The translations under genes were made by a program, and so were the position numbers. Of a stretch of 64,000 nucleotides of DNA, positions 34,471 to 43,053 are shown piece after piece (positions within the stretch are counted from its first letter, which is position 1; each line of letters begins with the position of its first letter). This DNA is from BMS3ABIN03 sp964418885 (GTDB lineage Bacteria > Bacteroidota > Ignavibacteria > Ignavibacteriales > Ignavibacteriaceae), in NCBI GenBank assembly GCA_964418885.1, contig CAYQNW010000007.1, positions 1-64,000 on the forward strand, read 5' to 3'. The notes beneath the pieces were generated by a model, which ran no database searches, had not been told where the DNA came from, and saw nothing but the letters and a program-made list of their open reading frames with translations.

Positions 34471-35682
34471 ATGAATAACTCAACTTGTTATACTTTCGTG
34501 ATAATTGGCGGCGGAATTATTGGTACCGCAACTGCAATGGCATTACTTAAACAGCCGGGATTTTCTGTTTTGGTTATAGAAGCGGAAGATAAATTAGCAG
34601 CACATCAAACAGGAAATAATAGCGGAGTGATTCATTCGGGATTGTATTACAAACCCGGTTCTCTCAAAGCAAAAAATTGTACGGAAGGCAGAGAACTAAT
34701 GTATAAGTTCTGTGAAGAAAACGATATCCCATATGAAAAATGCGGAAAGCTTGTAGTTGCTACAAGTAAAGGGGAATTGAATTCATTAAACAATCTTTTT
34801 GAACGAGGGGTTGCTAATGGATTAACCGGGATAAAAAAGTTACAGGCTGAAGAATTAAAAGGGTTTGAACCAAACGTAAACGGAATCGAAGGAATGTTTG
34901 TTCCGCAAACAGGTATAGTAGATTATAAAAAAGTTACGAATGCTTACTCAGAAAAAATAAAAAACAATGGCGGTGAGATTGAACTTAACTGCAAGTTTTT
35001 ATCTCTTAAAAAAAACAACAGCGAATTAATAATCGCGACAACAAAAGGTGATATCAAAACAAAATTTCTAGTTAACTGCGGGGGACTTTATTCAGACATG
35101 ATAGCAGAGCTCTGTGGTTTAAATCCTGGTTTGCAAATCGTTCCTTTCAGGGGGGAATATTATAAGTTGAGAAAAGTAAAAGAGTATCTTGTTAAGAATT
35201 TAGTCTATCCCGTTCCGGATCCCAACTTTCCGTTCCTCGGCGTTCATTTCACCAGAATGATAAATGGTGGTATAGAAGCCGGACCAAATGCTGTATTGGC
35301 TTTTAAAAGAGAGGGCTATACAAAAAAAGATTTTTCATTTGATGATGTTTTGCATTTGCTTACTTACAAAGGTTTCTGGAAGATGGCATCAAAATATTAT
35401 AAGATGGGGTTCGGTGAGTTTTACAGATCATACAGCAAATCAGCATTTATTAAAGCACTGCAAAAGTTAATTCCTGAAATAGACGAAGATGATATTGAAA
35501 TAGGCGGTGCCGGTGTTCGTGCACAGGCTCTTGAGCCGAATGGAAATCTTGTGGATGATTTTAGAATTATCGAAGAAGATAAAATGGTGCATGTTCTCAA
35601 CGCACCATCACCTGCCGCAACTGCTTCCATTAGTATTGGTAATTACATTGCAAAGTTGGTAAAGAAAAGATATACTGTTTAA
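34471..35682 (+). CDS. lhgO: L-2-hydroxyglutarate oxidase (LhgO)
   Basis: 403 residues, DAO-type FAD oxidoreductase. The N-terminal dinucleotide motif is IIGGGIIGTATAMALLKQPG. HQTGNNSGVIHSGLYYKPGS is the LhgO/YgaF signature, and GGAGVRAQALEPNGNLVDDF with APSPAATASISIG close the FAD site. It oxidises L-2-hydroxyglutarate to 2-oxoglutarate and passes electrons to the membrane quinone pool. Start ATG at 34471 has no strong Shine-Dalgarno sequence. It is monocistronic or followed by sodC 69 bases later. Confidence 0.95.
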   Translation: MNNSTCYTFVIIGGGIIGTATAMALLKQPGFSVLVIEAEDKLAAHQTGNNSGVIHSGLYYKPGSLKAKNCTEGRELMYKFCEENDIPYEKCGKLVVATSKGELNSLNNLFERGVANGLTGIKKLQAEELKGFEPNVNGIEGMFVPQTGIVDYKKVTNAYSEKIKNNGGEIELNCKFLSLKKNNSELIIATTKGDIKTKFLVNCGGLYSDMIAELCGLNPGLQIVPFRGEYYKLRKVKEYLVKNLVYPVPDPNFPFLGVHFTRMINGGIEAGPNAVLAFKREGYTKKDFSFDDVLHLLTYKGFWKMASKYYKMGFGEFYRSYSKSAFIKALQKLIPEIDEDDIEIGGAGVRAQALEPNGNLVDDFRIIEEDKMVHVLNAPSPAATASISIGNYIAKLVKKRYTV

Positions 35683-35751
35683 TATATCTTATACAGGATT
35701 ATCAAACAGGGGAAATTTTTCCGATTCACAAATTTTATAAGGAGTGATATT

Positions 35752-36300
35752 ATGCGAACGAAATATTTCCCAACAGTTTTACTTTCATTTCTGTTATTTA
35801 CAATTCTTATTTATCCGCAAAATATGGAATCTATGAAAAGTATGGATGATGGAATACAAAAAGCTGTTTGTGTTTTGCATCCAACTGAAGGAAATGATGT
35901 TGGCGGAATTGTAACTTTCATTCGAACAAAAGAAGGAGTGAGAATAGTGGCAGATGTTGAAGGATTAACACCTGGTAAGCACGGTTTTCATATTCATGAG
36001 TACGGTGACTGTTCTTCAAAAGATGGAAAATCTGCAGGTGGACATTTTAACCCTACCAACAAAAAGCATGGTGCACCCGATGCTGAAGAAAGACACGTTG
36101 GTGATCTTGGAAATTTAGTCGCGGATGACAATGGCAGAGCATATTATGATCGGGTCGATAAAGTTATTTCACTTACCGGTCCGAATTCAATTATAGGTAG
36201 AGGAATTATAGTGCATGCAGGTGAAGATGATTTTGTAACTCAGCCAACGGGAAATGCAGGTGCCCGTGTTGCCTGTGGTGTTATAGGTATAGCAAAATAG
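35752..36300 (+). CDS. sodC: Cu/Zn superoxide dismutase
   Basis: 182 residues with a signal peptide (about residues 1-24), so periplasmic. Copper ligands lie in HGFHIHEYGDCSS, bridging and zinc ligands in AGGHFNPTNKKHGAPD and RHVGDLGNLVADDNG, and the last copper histidine in GRGIIVHAGEDDFVTQPTGN. The loop RVACGVIG holds the second disulfide cysteine. It removes superoxide in the periplasm. A strong ribosome-binding site (AAGGAGTGATATT) precedes the start, and a terminator follows at 36325. The presence of sodC suggests exposure to oxygen. Confidence 0.95.
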   Translation: MRTKYFPTVLLSFLLFTILIYPQNMESMKSMDDGIQKAVCVLHPTEGNDVGGIVTFIRTKEGVRIVADVEGLTPGKHGFHIHEYGDCSSKDGKSAGGHFNPTNKKHGAPDAEERHVGDLGNLVADDNGRAYYDRVDKVISLTGPNSIIGRGIIVHAGEDDFVTQPTGNAGARVACGVIGIAK

Positions 36301-36324
36301 ATTTTTTTCTTCTTGTTTTTAACT

Positions 36325-36355
36325 AATCCCGCAGCTTATTTGCGGGATTTTTTAT
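36325..36355 (+). terminator. Intrinsic terminator of sodC
   Basis: AATCCCGCA (36325-36333) and TGCGGGATT (36341-36349) form a nine-base stem with a seven-base loop, followed by TTTTATTTT. It lies 25 bases after the sodC stop. Confidence 0.9.
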
Positions 36356-36472
36356 TTTAAATTGCATCTGATTAAAAATAAAACATACATATCCAATTGA
36401 TAAAAATTAAACCAAAGATTCTTAGGATAAAAAACGTTAAATTTATATTTTAAATTATAATGAGATGAATTG

Positions 36473-37717
36473 ATGCAAATCTGCATTTATGAAGATGCTA
36501 AATACCCGAATTTTTATCCACTTTCTTACTCAAGACCGGTGTATGATCTTGTATGCGGGGTAAGAACGTTAAAGGATAAAATTTTCGCTGATTTTCCTGA
36601 TGCAAAATTATCTTTGCATTGCCGCAAATATTTGGAAGGATTGTCGAAATCAAACGATCCCGGTCAAGCAGTTAATCAAATTATAGGCGATAAATGTCTT
36701 TTCATAAACGGTAGAGTATTAAATAGAGGGGATTTAAAAAATCTTCGGAGTAAAGCAGAGAAAGAAGATTGCATTTTCAAGAATGGTGAGGATGTTGTAG
36801 CAGTGAGTATATCAGGTAAGCATTTAGAAAAGTTAAAAAATAATTTCCCCAATGTTTTAGATTTTGAAAACTTATCAGGAATATCGGTTGTATATACAGA
36901 AGTTAAAACAGTTAAATATCTTTGGGATTTGATCTCAGAAAATGGCGAACAACTTTCATACGATATAGAATTTTTAACCGGGCAGAATGAATCCTATAAA
37001 ACACCAAAAGATTTTTCCACAGTAAATTTTGTGAATCCTGATCAAATATTTATTGGCAGCAACGTTACTATAAAACCCGGAGTAGTGATCGATGCTACTC
37101 ACGGTCCTGTACTAATTGATGATAATGCTTTTGTATTTCCAAACACAGTAATTGAGGGCTCGGTTTATATAGGGAAAAATTCAAAGATAAAAAGTGGAGC
37201 AACGATTTATGAAAATGTAAGTATCGGTGATGTATGCAAAGTTGGTGGTGAACTTGAAGATGCCGTCATTCTCCCATATTCAAATAAACAGCATTCAGGA
37301 TTTATCGGTCATGCATATCTCGGCTCCTGGGTAAATCTGGGTGCGGATACAAATTGTAGTGATCTTAAAAATAATTATAGTACTGTTAGAGTGAAGTTAA
37401 ATAGAAAATTGGTTGATACTGGCTTACAATTTCTTGGATTGATGGCTGGTGATCATTCAAAATCGGCAATTAATACAATGTTCAACACCGGAACTATTAT
37501 CGGATTTTCATCAAATATTTTTGGTGCCGGTTTTCCTGATAAATATATTCCTTCCTTTTCCTGGGGAGGTTCAGAGAATATTTCTACTTATGATTTGAAA
37601 AAAGGAATAGAAACTGCAAAAATCGTTATGAAGAGAAGAGGGATAGATTTCTCGACCGAAGATGAGAAACTTTTTAAGTATATATTTGATTTAACAGCAA
37701 GTGAAAGAAATGAGTGA
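36473..37717 (+). CDS. Bacteroidota-type GlmU-like sugar nucleotidyltransferase/acyltransferase
   Basis: 414 residues from ATG at 36473 (a TTG just before it is also possible). Residues 1-190 are a shortened nucleotidyltransferase domain opening MQICIYEDAKYPNFYPLSYS, not the classic LAAGxGTRM motif. Residues ~200-390 are a left-handed beta helix of hexapeptide repeats (FIGSNVTIKPGVVIDATHGP, VFPNTVIEGSVYIGKNSKIK). The layout matches the 'alternative bacterial GlmU' family (TIGR03991 as I recall) thought to make UDP-GlcNAc or a related sugar nucleotide. It overlaps rsmB by eight bases. Confidence 0.82.
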   Translation: MQICIYEDAKYPNFYPLSYSRPVYDLVCGVRTLKDKIFADFPDAKLSLHCRKYLEGLSKSNDPGQAVNQIIGDKCLFINGRVLNRGDLKNLRSKAEKEDCIFKNGEDVVAVSISGKHLEKLKNNFPNVLDFENLSGISVVYTEVKTVKYLWDLISENGEQLSYDIEFLTGQNESYKTPKDFSTVNFVNPDQIFIGSNVTIKPGVVIDATHGPVLIDDNAFVFPNTVIEGSVYIGKNSKIKSGATIYENVSIGDVCKVGGELEDAVILPYSNKQHSGFIGHAYLGSWVNLGADTNCSDLKNNYSTVRVKLNRKLVDTGLQFLGLMAGDHSKSAINTMFNTGTIIGFSSNIFGAGFPDKYIPSFSWGGSENISTYDLKKGIETAKIVMKRRGIDFSTEDEKLFKYIFDLTASERNE

Positions 37718-39107
37718 AGAAACACAGGAAAAAGAAAGTACGGATTTTAAATTAGATCATCATTCTGTTAAAGGTCTCTATGAAGGTGTGCGTGGCCTAG
37801 CAGTTAAAATATTAAATCGTGTTGAACGAACAGATGCATATCTTGAAAGATTGTTAGACAACGAAATGAAAAATGCCGAATTGACCGGTCCCGATAAAGC
37901 ATTGCTTTATGAAATTGTTCATGGAGTGGTTAGATGGATGGGACGTCTCGACTGGATTTTAAATGGTTTTTATAAAGGAACTTTTTCCAAAGCTATTCCC
38001 AACCTAAAAAATGGTTTAAGAGTGGCTCTTTACCAGATAATGTTCTTAGACAGAGTCCCCGATTACAGCGCAGTGAATGAAGCAGTTGAATTTGTAAAAA
38101 AGCTGCAGGGTACAAAACCGGCAGGATTAACGAATGCTGTATTGAGAAATATAATCAGAAGTAAAGACTCGATAAGATATCCTGATCCTGATGAAGATTT
38201 GATAGGATATCTGAGTGCATATTATTCTCATCCTTCATGGATGGTTAAAAGATATGTAGAAAGATTTGGAAGAAATGAAACAGAAGAACTTCTTTTTGCA
38301 AATAATGAAAAACCGTATCTTACCTTACGTTTGAACGCTCTTAGAGTTCAGCCGGAAGAATTTAAAACTTTACTTGAATCTGTTAACCTGAGATTTAGTC
38401 CCGGCAAATATCTGCCGGAGTTTTTCAAGCTTCAAAATCTAACAAACATAACAGCATGGGAGTATTTTACAAGAGGTTATTTTAATGTTCAGGATGAAAG
38501 TGCCGGATTAGCTTGCAGATTATTGGATGTATCCGACGGAATGCAGGTTCTCGATCTTTGTGCGGCTCCGGGAGGCAAAACCGCATACATTGCCGCCCTA
38601 ATGCATAATACTGGAAAGATAGTTGCTCTCGACAGGTTTGAAAGCCGTTTAAAACTTTTAAGAAGAAACATGCAACGTCTTGGCATGAGCAGTGTTCAAA
38701 CGGTAGAAACAGATGCACTTGAATATAATGAGAATCATTTTGATAGAGTGCTTGCCGATGTTCCCTGTACCGGCAGTGGTACTTTAACAAAGAAACCGGA
38801 TATCAAATGGAAAAAAGATCTTTTCACGCTGAGGGAAATGAACGATATTCAATATAAACTTTTGTGTAAAGCCGGTGAGCTTGTTAAGCCGGGCGGAGTG
38901 GTTGTTTACAGCACGTGTTCTATTGAACCGGAAGAAAATAAAGATATAGTAGAAAAGTTTCTATCTAATAATCCTGATTTTCATCTGGATAGTGCACAAG
39001 GACGATTTCCCGATGAAATTCTGGATGAGAACGGTTGTATACAAACGTTTCCGCAGAGACATAAAATGGATGGGGCGTTTGCAGCAAAATTAGTTAAGAA
39101 AATATAA
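37710..39107 (+). CDS. rsmB: 16S rRNA (cytosine967-C5)-methyltransferase RsmB
   Basis: 465 residues from ATG at 37710 (a GTG at 37701 is the longer option). It has an N-terminal NusB-like helical domain (VKILNRVERTDAYLERLLDN, DKALLYEIVHGVVRWMGRLD) and a C-terminal methyltransferase with VLDLCAAPGGKTAYIAALM as motif I, VLADVPCTGSGTLTKKPDIK with the catalytic proline-cysteine region, and VVYSTCSIEPEEN with the second cysteine. It modifies position 967 of 16S rRNA. It is co-transcribed with the GlmU-like gene before it and the HTH gene 28 bases after it. Confidence 0.95.
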   Translation: MSEETQEKESTDFKLDHHSVKGLYEGVRGLAVKILNRVERTDAYLERLLDNEMKNAELTGPDKALLYEIVHGVVRWMGRLDWILNGFYKGTFSKAIPNLKNGLRVALYQIMFLDRVPDYSAVNEAVEFVKKLQGTKPAGLTNAVLRNIIRSKDSIRYPDPDEDLIGYLSAYYSHPSWMVKRYVERFGRNETEELLFANNEKPYLTLRLNALRVQPEEFKTLLESVNLRFSPGKYLPEFFKLQNLTNITAWEYFTRGYFNVQDESAGLACRLLDVSDGMQVLDLCAAPGGKTAYIAALMHNTGKIVALDRFESRLKLLRRNMQRLGMSSVQTVETDALEYNENHFDRVLADVPCTGSGTLTKKPDIKWKKDLFTLREMNDIQYKLLCKAGELVKPGGVVVYSTCSIEPEENKDIVEKFLSNNPDFHLDSAQGRFPDEILDENGCIQTFPQRHKMDGAFAAKLVKKI

Positions 39108-39135
39108 ACCAGGTCATTTAATAGTCAGAGAGAAA

Positions 39136-40017
39136 ATGTTTAAACAGTTTGCAGAAGAATTAAAAGCAGCACGTGAAAAAGCAGGGATCACACTGCAACA
39201 GGTAGCTGCTAAAACAAGAATTGATATTAAATTTTTGAAAGCACTTGAAAGTGGTGATTTCAATTTTCTGCCCGATCTGTATGTGAAAGCTTTCATAAAG
39301 CAATATTCAAAAGTAGTTGGTCTTGATGAGCAGGAAGTCATATATAATTACAGCCGGATTAAGGAAGGCAAAGTAAAAGAAGAGAATGAAGAAAAACCCG
39401 AACAACCGACAGTATCTAAAGAAAAAAAAGAAGTAAAGTCGCCACCTGTTAAGACCGAGAAAACAAAAAAACGTTCATTTTCTTTTATCGATGAGAATGC
39501 CCGGGAAAAAGTGGTTTCTGAAATTAAGAAGAACCAAATGCCCATAATAATCGGCGGTTCGGCATTAGCTGCCATTTTAATTTTATTTATTGGTTACTTG
39601 CTGTTCTTTAATAAAAGCAACGATATTATAGTTGAAGAGAAGCCGTTTGAAGAAGTTTTAAAAGAAACTCCCAAAAGATATGTTGAAGAAAAAAACAATT
39701 TGCAAAGCCAGAGTCTGACTTCAAATTTGGAAAAATTTACTCTTACGTTCACCGATGTTGATTCAACAGATTCTGCCTGGGTTTTGGTTATTATCGATGA
39801 TACAACTCAAACTGATTTTATGCTTGTACCACATGTGTCGAGATCGGTTACAGCTACAAATAATATAAAGTTTACACTTGGTAATTCCGGTGCAACTGCA
39901 ATATCATTCGATAACAATCCACTTACGTTTGATAAACGACGTGGCGCCGTAAGACATTTTAAATTTGATAAAAACGGATTGGAGAGACTTTATTCTCCTC
40001 CACAATTAAATCAATAG
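39136..40017 (+). CDS. RodZ-like protein: HTH domain, one membrane helix, C-terminal DUF4115
   Basis: 293 residues. An N-terminal Xre/HTH_25 domain (LKAAREKAGITLQQVAAKTR, ALESGDFNFLPDLYVKAFIK) is followed by a Lys/Glu-rich cytoplasmic linker, a transmembrane helix at about 135-153 (PIIIGGSALAAILILFIGYL) and a periplasmic beta domain (WVLVIIDDTTQTDFMLVPHV). This is the RodZ plan, where the HTH binds MreB to hold cell shape, though sequence similarity to E. coli RodZ is moderate. It ends four bases before ligA, so it shares that operon. Confidence 0.85.
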   Translation: MFKQFAEELKAAREKAGITLQQVAAKTRIDIKFLKALESGDFNFLPDLYVKAFIKQYSKVVGLDEQEVIYNYSRIKEGKVKEENEEKPEQPTVSKEKKEVKSPPVKTEKTKKRSFSFIDENAREKVVSEIKKNQMPIIIGGSALAAILILFIGYLLFFNKSNDIIVEEKPFEEVLKETPKRYVEEKNNLQSQSLTSNLEKFTLTFTDVDSTDSAWVLVIIDDTTQTDFMLVPHVSRSVTATNNIKFTLGNSGATAISFDNNPLTFDKRRGAVRHFKFDKNGLERLYSPPQLNQ

Positions 40018-40020
40018 TTA

Positions 40021-42066
40021 ATGCCAGCCTCAATAGAAAAAAAATTAGAGACTCTCCGGCAAAAGATCAGGAAACATGATTACAATTATTTTGTTCTGAA
40101 CCAGATTACAATAAGTGATTATGAATATGATCAGTTATTAAAAGAGCTTGAAAAACTCGAAGCTGAAAATCCTGAATTAGTAACACCAGACTCACCAACG
40201 CAGAGAGTTGGAAAAGATCTCACAAAAGAATTCAAACAGGTTGAACATAAGGTCCCAATGCTGAGTCTTGCCAATACTTACAATGAAGAGGAGCTTTTTG
40301 ATTTTGACCGGCGAGTAAAAGATGCACTGCCAAAAAATGCTAAGGTGGAGTATATCGTTGAATTCAAGATTGATGGTGCCTCAGTAAGCCTGCACTATGT
40401 GGATGGAATTTTAAGAACCGCTGCTACTAGGGGAGACGGATTTGTCGGTGAAGAAATAACAAACAACGTTAAAACGATAAGGACAGTCCCGCTTAAGCTT
40501 AATAAGATCAACTCATCGCCTTATAATTTAAGTGATATTGAAGTACGCGGTGAAATCTTTATGAATATAAAAGACTTTATTAAACTGAATAAAGAAAGAG
40601 AAAAAAATGACGAGCGAACTTTTGCAAACCCGAGAAACTCCGCCGCCGGAACATTAAAAATGCAGGATCCAAAAATTGTTAATAAAAGGCCACTTAATAA
40701 TTTTGTTTATACACTTATAAGTACAAATGAAACATTTTCATCTCACTCAGAGAATCTAGAGATACTTTCAAATCTTGGATTTAGAGTAAATCAATATTAT
40801 AAAAAGTGTAATTCTATAAATGAGGTACTTGATACCTGTCATGAGTTTGAAAAAATGCGTGAGGACCTGGCATATGAGATTGATGGGGCAGTTATTAAGG
40901 TAAACTCTATTGAACAACAAAATATTTTGGGAAGCATTGCCCGTTCTCCGCGCTGGGCCGTTGCATTTAAATTTAAGGCAAAGCAGGCTACAACAAAAAT
41001 TAATAAAATTACCTGGCAGGTAGGGCGTACCGGGACGATAACGCCTGTTGCGGAATTAGAGCCAGTTTTTCTTGCGGGCTCAACAATTAGCCGTGCCACT
41101 TTGCATAACATTGATGAAATAAGAAGAAAAGATATTCGTGAAGGGGACGAAGTATTTATTGAAAAAGGCGGTGATGTAATTCCCAAAGTAACATCGGTGA
41201 TTTTGGAGAAAAGGAAAAAAGGAAGTAGGAAAGTTAATCCTCCCAAACTTTGTCCTGAATGTAAAACACCATTGTTTAATCCTCCCGAAGAAGTTGCCTA
41301 TTATTGTGAAAACACCGAATGTCCTGCACAGATCAAAGGAAGACTGGAACATTTTTCTTCCCGTGGTGCAATGGATATAGAAGGACTTGGCGAAGCATTG
41401 ATCGATGTGTTTGTAAACAAAGGATTTCTGAAAACTTATGCTGATGTTTATGATCTTAAAAAAAGAAAAGATGAATTAATAGCTATTGAAAGATTAGGAA
41501 AGAAAAGCGTGGAAAACCTGCTCGATGCAATCGAAGAAAGTAAGAAAAAATCGTTCGATAAAGTTTTGTTTGCTATCGGAATAAGGTATGTTGGTACTGG
41601 TGTTGCCGGAAAGCTTGCCGGTAGTTTAAGATCGATTGATAAAATTGAGAAAGCTTCCGAAGAAGAACTGTTGGAAATTGAAGACATAGGTCCGAGTATA
41701 GCAAAAAGTGTTAAACAATTTTTCACCAATAAAGCGAACCTGGAAATAGTTGAGAAGCTGAAAAAAGCCGGGCTGAATTTTTCGTTAAAGGAAATTAAAT
41801 CAACAGTAATTAAAGATAATTTTTTCACTGGCAAGACATTTGTCCTAACGGGTACCTTGATCTCTTTTACGAGAGAAGAAGCTTCTGAAAAGATAATTCA
41901 ATTTGGTGGTAAAGTAACCGGAAGCGTTAGTAAAAACACTGATTATGTAATAGCTGGTGAGAAAGCAGGTTCAAAGCAAACCAAAGCAGAAAAATTAGGT
42001 GTTGAGATTCTGAACGAAGATGATTTACTTAAACGGTTGGAAGATGCAGAAAGAGGTAAAGCTTAA
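40021..42066 (+). CDS. ligA: NAD-dependent DNA ligase
   Basis: 681 residues, normal length. The adenylated lysine is in VEFKIDGASVSLHY near residue 117. A four-cysteine zinc finger (CPECKTPL...CENTECP) lies near 411-437, then helix-hairpin-helix repeats (~440-590), and a BRCT domain at the C-terminus (TGKTFVLTGTLISFTREEAS). It seals nicks in replication and repair. The start lies directly behind the RodZ-like gene, and its stop is immediately followed by the ATG of the next gene. Confidence 0.98.
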   Translation: MPASIEKKLETLRQKIRKHDYNYFVLNQITISDYEYDQLLKELEKLEAENPELVTPDSPTQRVGKDLTKEFKQVEHKVPMLSLANTYNEEELFDFDRRVKDALPKNAKVEYIVEFKIDGASVSLHYVDGILRTAATRGDGFVGEEITNNVKTIRTVPLKLNKINSSPYNLSDIEVRGEIFMNIKDFIKLNKEREKNDERTFANPRNSAAGTLKMQDPKIVNKRPLNNFVYTLISTNETFSSHSENLEILSNLGFRVNQYYKKCNSINEVLDTCHEFEKMREDLAYEIDGAVIKVNSIEQQNILGSIARSPRWAVAFKFKAKQATTKINKITWQVGRTGTITPVAELEPVFLAGSTISRATLHNIDEIRRKDIREGDEVFIEKGGDVIPKVTSVILEKRKKGSRKVNPPKLCPECKTPLFNPPEEVAYYCENTECPAQIKGRLEHFSSRGAMDIEGLGEALIDVFVNKGFLKTYADVYDLKKRKDELIAIERLGKKSVENLLDAIEESKKKSFDKVLFAIGIRYVGTGVAGKLAGSLRSIDKIEKASEEELLEIEDIGPSIAKSVKQFFTNKANLEIVEKLKKAGLNFSLKEIKSTVIKDNFFTGKTFVLTGTLISFTREEASEKIIQFGGKVTGSVSKNTDYVIAGEKAGSKQTKAEKLGVEILNEDDLLKRLEDAERGKA

Positions 42067-42588
42067 ATGTTCTTAGAAGAAGTAGCTAAATTCATCGTTA
42101 AACAAAAATTTAAAGAGAGTCATTTTGATGTTCAATCTTTTTCGGAAGCATTTAACAAATCTCATTCGATACTTGTTCTTATGCCCGAAGAGGAAGATGA
42201 TTTTAATTGCTCAATCGACGTGTTATCGTTTCTGGAAGAATTGAAAAAAGATGTCGTTATAATTACGAATGATTTTCGTGTTAGCATCCTGCCTATTAAT
42301 TTTAGAGGAAAATCAATTGGTTATGAAATAAAAGATATAAACAGGCTGAAGCTTCCATCAAAAAAAATGATCTCTAAGATTGAGAAGAAAAAATACGATG
42401 CGGTTATAGATTTGAACAGGAAAGAGCAGCTTTACTATTCATACACTACAGTTATTGCACGAGCCGGTTTAAGGATAGGTTTTACTAAAAATTTTGCGGA
42501 TAAAATCTACAACCTGCAGGTGCTTAACGACGAAACAAATGCCAAAATTTCATATAAAAATTTATTAAATTGTCTTAAAATGTTATAG
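42067..42588 (+). CDS. Short glycosyltransferase-9-like / DUF6913-type protein, unknown
   Basis: 173 residues. Segments such as SILVLMPEEEDDFNCSIDVL, KDVVIITNDFRVSILPINFR and KYDAVIDLNRKEQLYYSYTT followed by ARAGLRIGFTKNFAD recall the N-terminal half of ADP-heptose transferases (GT9), where YDxVIDL and RIGF are typical. The donor-sugar-binding C-terminal half is missing, so it is either a stand-alone half or a diverged small family. It starts one base after the ligA stop and precedes a STAS gene by nine bases, so the three form one operon. No function proposed. Confidence 0.55.
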   Translation: MFLEEVAKFIVKQKFKESHFDVQSFSEAFNKSHSILVLMPEEEDDFNCSIDVLSFLEELKKDVVIITNDFRVSILPINFRGKSIGYEIKDINRLKLPSKKMISKIEKKKYDAVIDLNRKEQLYYSYTTVIARAGLRIGFTKNFADKIYNLQVLNDETNAKISYKNLLNCLKML

Positions 42589-42597
42589 GTTTTTACA

Positions 42598-42948
42598 ATG
42601 AACTTTGAAATTAAGCGGAAAGATAATATCACTGTATTTAAGCTGAATGAAAAACGTCTTGACACAAACATTTCCGGCTTATTAAAAGGAGAATTCACAT
42701 TGCTGCTTAAAGTGGAAGGTGCAAATAAGTTTATTCTGGATTTAAGCGATGTGGAAAGCTGTGATAGTTCCGGGTTAAGCGCAATCCTTGTTGCAAACAG
42801 AATATTGAATACGAGCGAAGGACATATGCGAATAGCGGCACCCTCGGAAAAGGTTTACTCACTCATTCAAATTACACAGCTTGACAGGGTATTGCCTGTG
42901 TGTCAAACTGTAGACGAAGCTTTTGAGGAATTAAAAAAGGTTAACTGA
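42598..42948 (+). CDS. STAS-domain anti-sigma factor antagonist
   Basis: 116 residues, a single STAS fold. The phospho-acceptor serine lies in FILDLSDVESCDSSGLSAIL, the SpoIIAA-type D-S-S-G-L motif, followed by ANRILNTSEGHMRIAAPSEK. Such proteins are switched by an anti-sigma serine kinase (RsbW/SpoIIAB type). No kinase or sigma factor is adjacent, so the partner must lie elsewhere. It is the last gene of the ligA operon; a terminator follows at 42991. Confidence 0.9.
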   Translation: MNFEIKRKDNITVFKLNEKRLDTNISGLLKGEFTLLLKVEGANKFILDLSDVESCDSSGLSAILVANRILNTSEGHMRIAAPSEKVYSLIQITQLDRVLPVCQTVDEAFEELKKVN

Positions 42949-42990
42949 GGAGAGATAAATTTTTTTACAATATATATTTTTAATTAAACA

Positions 42991-43022
42991 AAGCATCCGG
43001 GCAATTTTAGGATGCTTTTTTA
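42991..43022 (+). terminator. Intrinsic terminator after the STAS gene
   Basis: AAGCATCC (42991-42998) and GGATGCTT (43010-43017) form an eight-base stem around GGGCAATTTTA, followed by TTTTTATTTT. Confidence 0.85.
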
Positions 43023-43053
43023 TTTTAAATTATTGAAGTCCTAAACCAATCTT

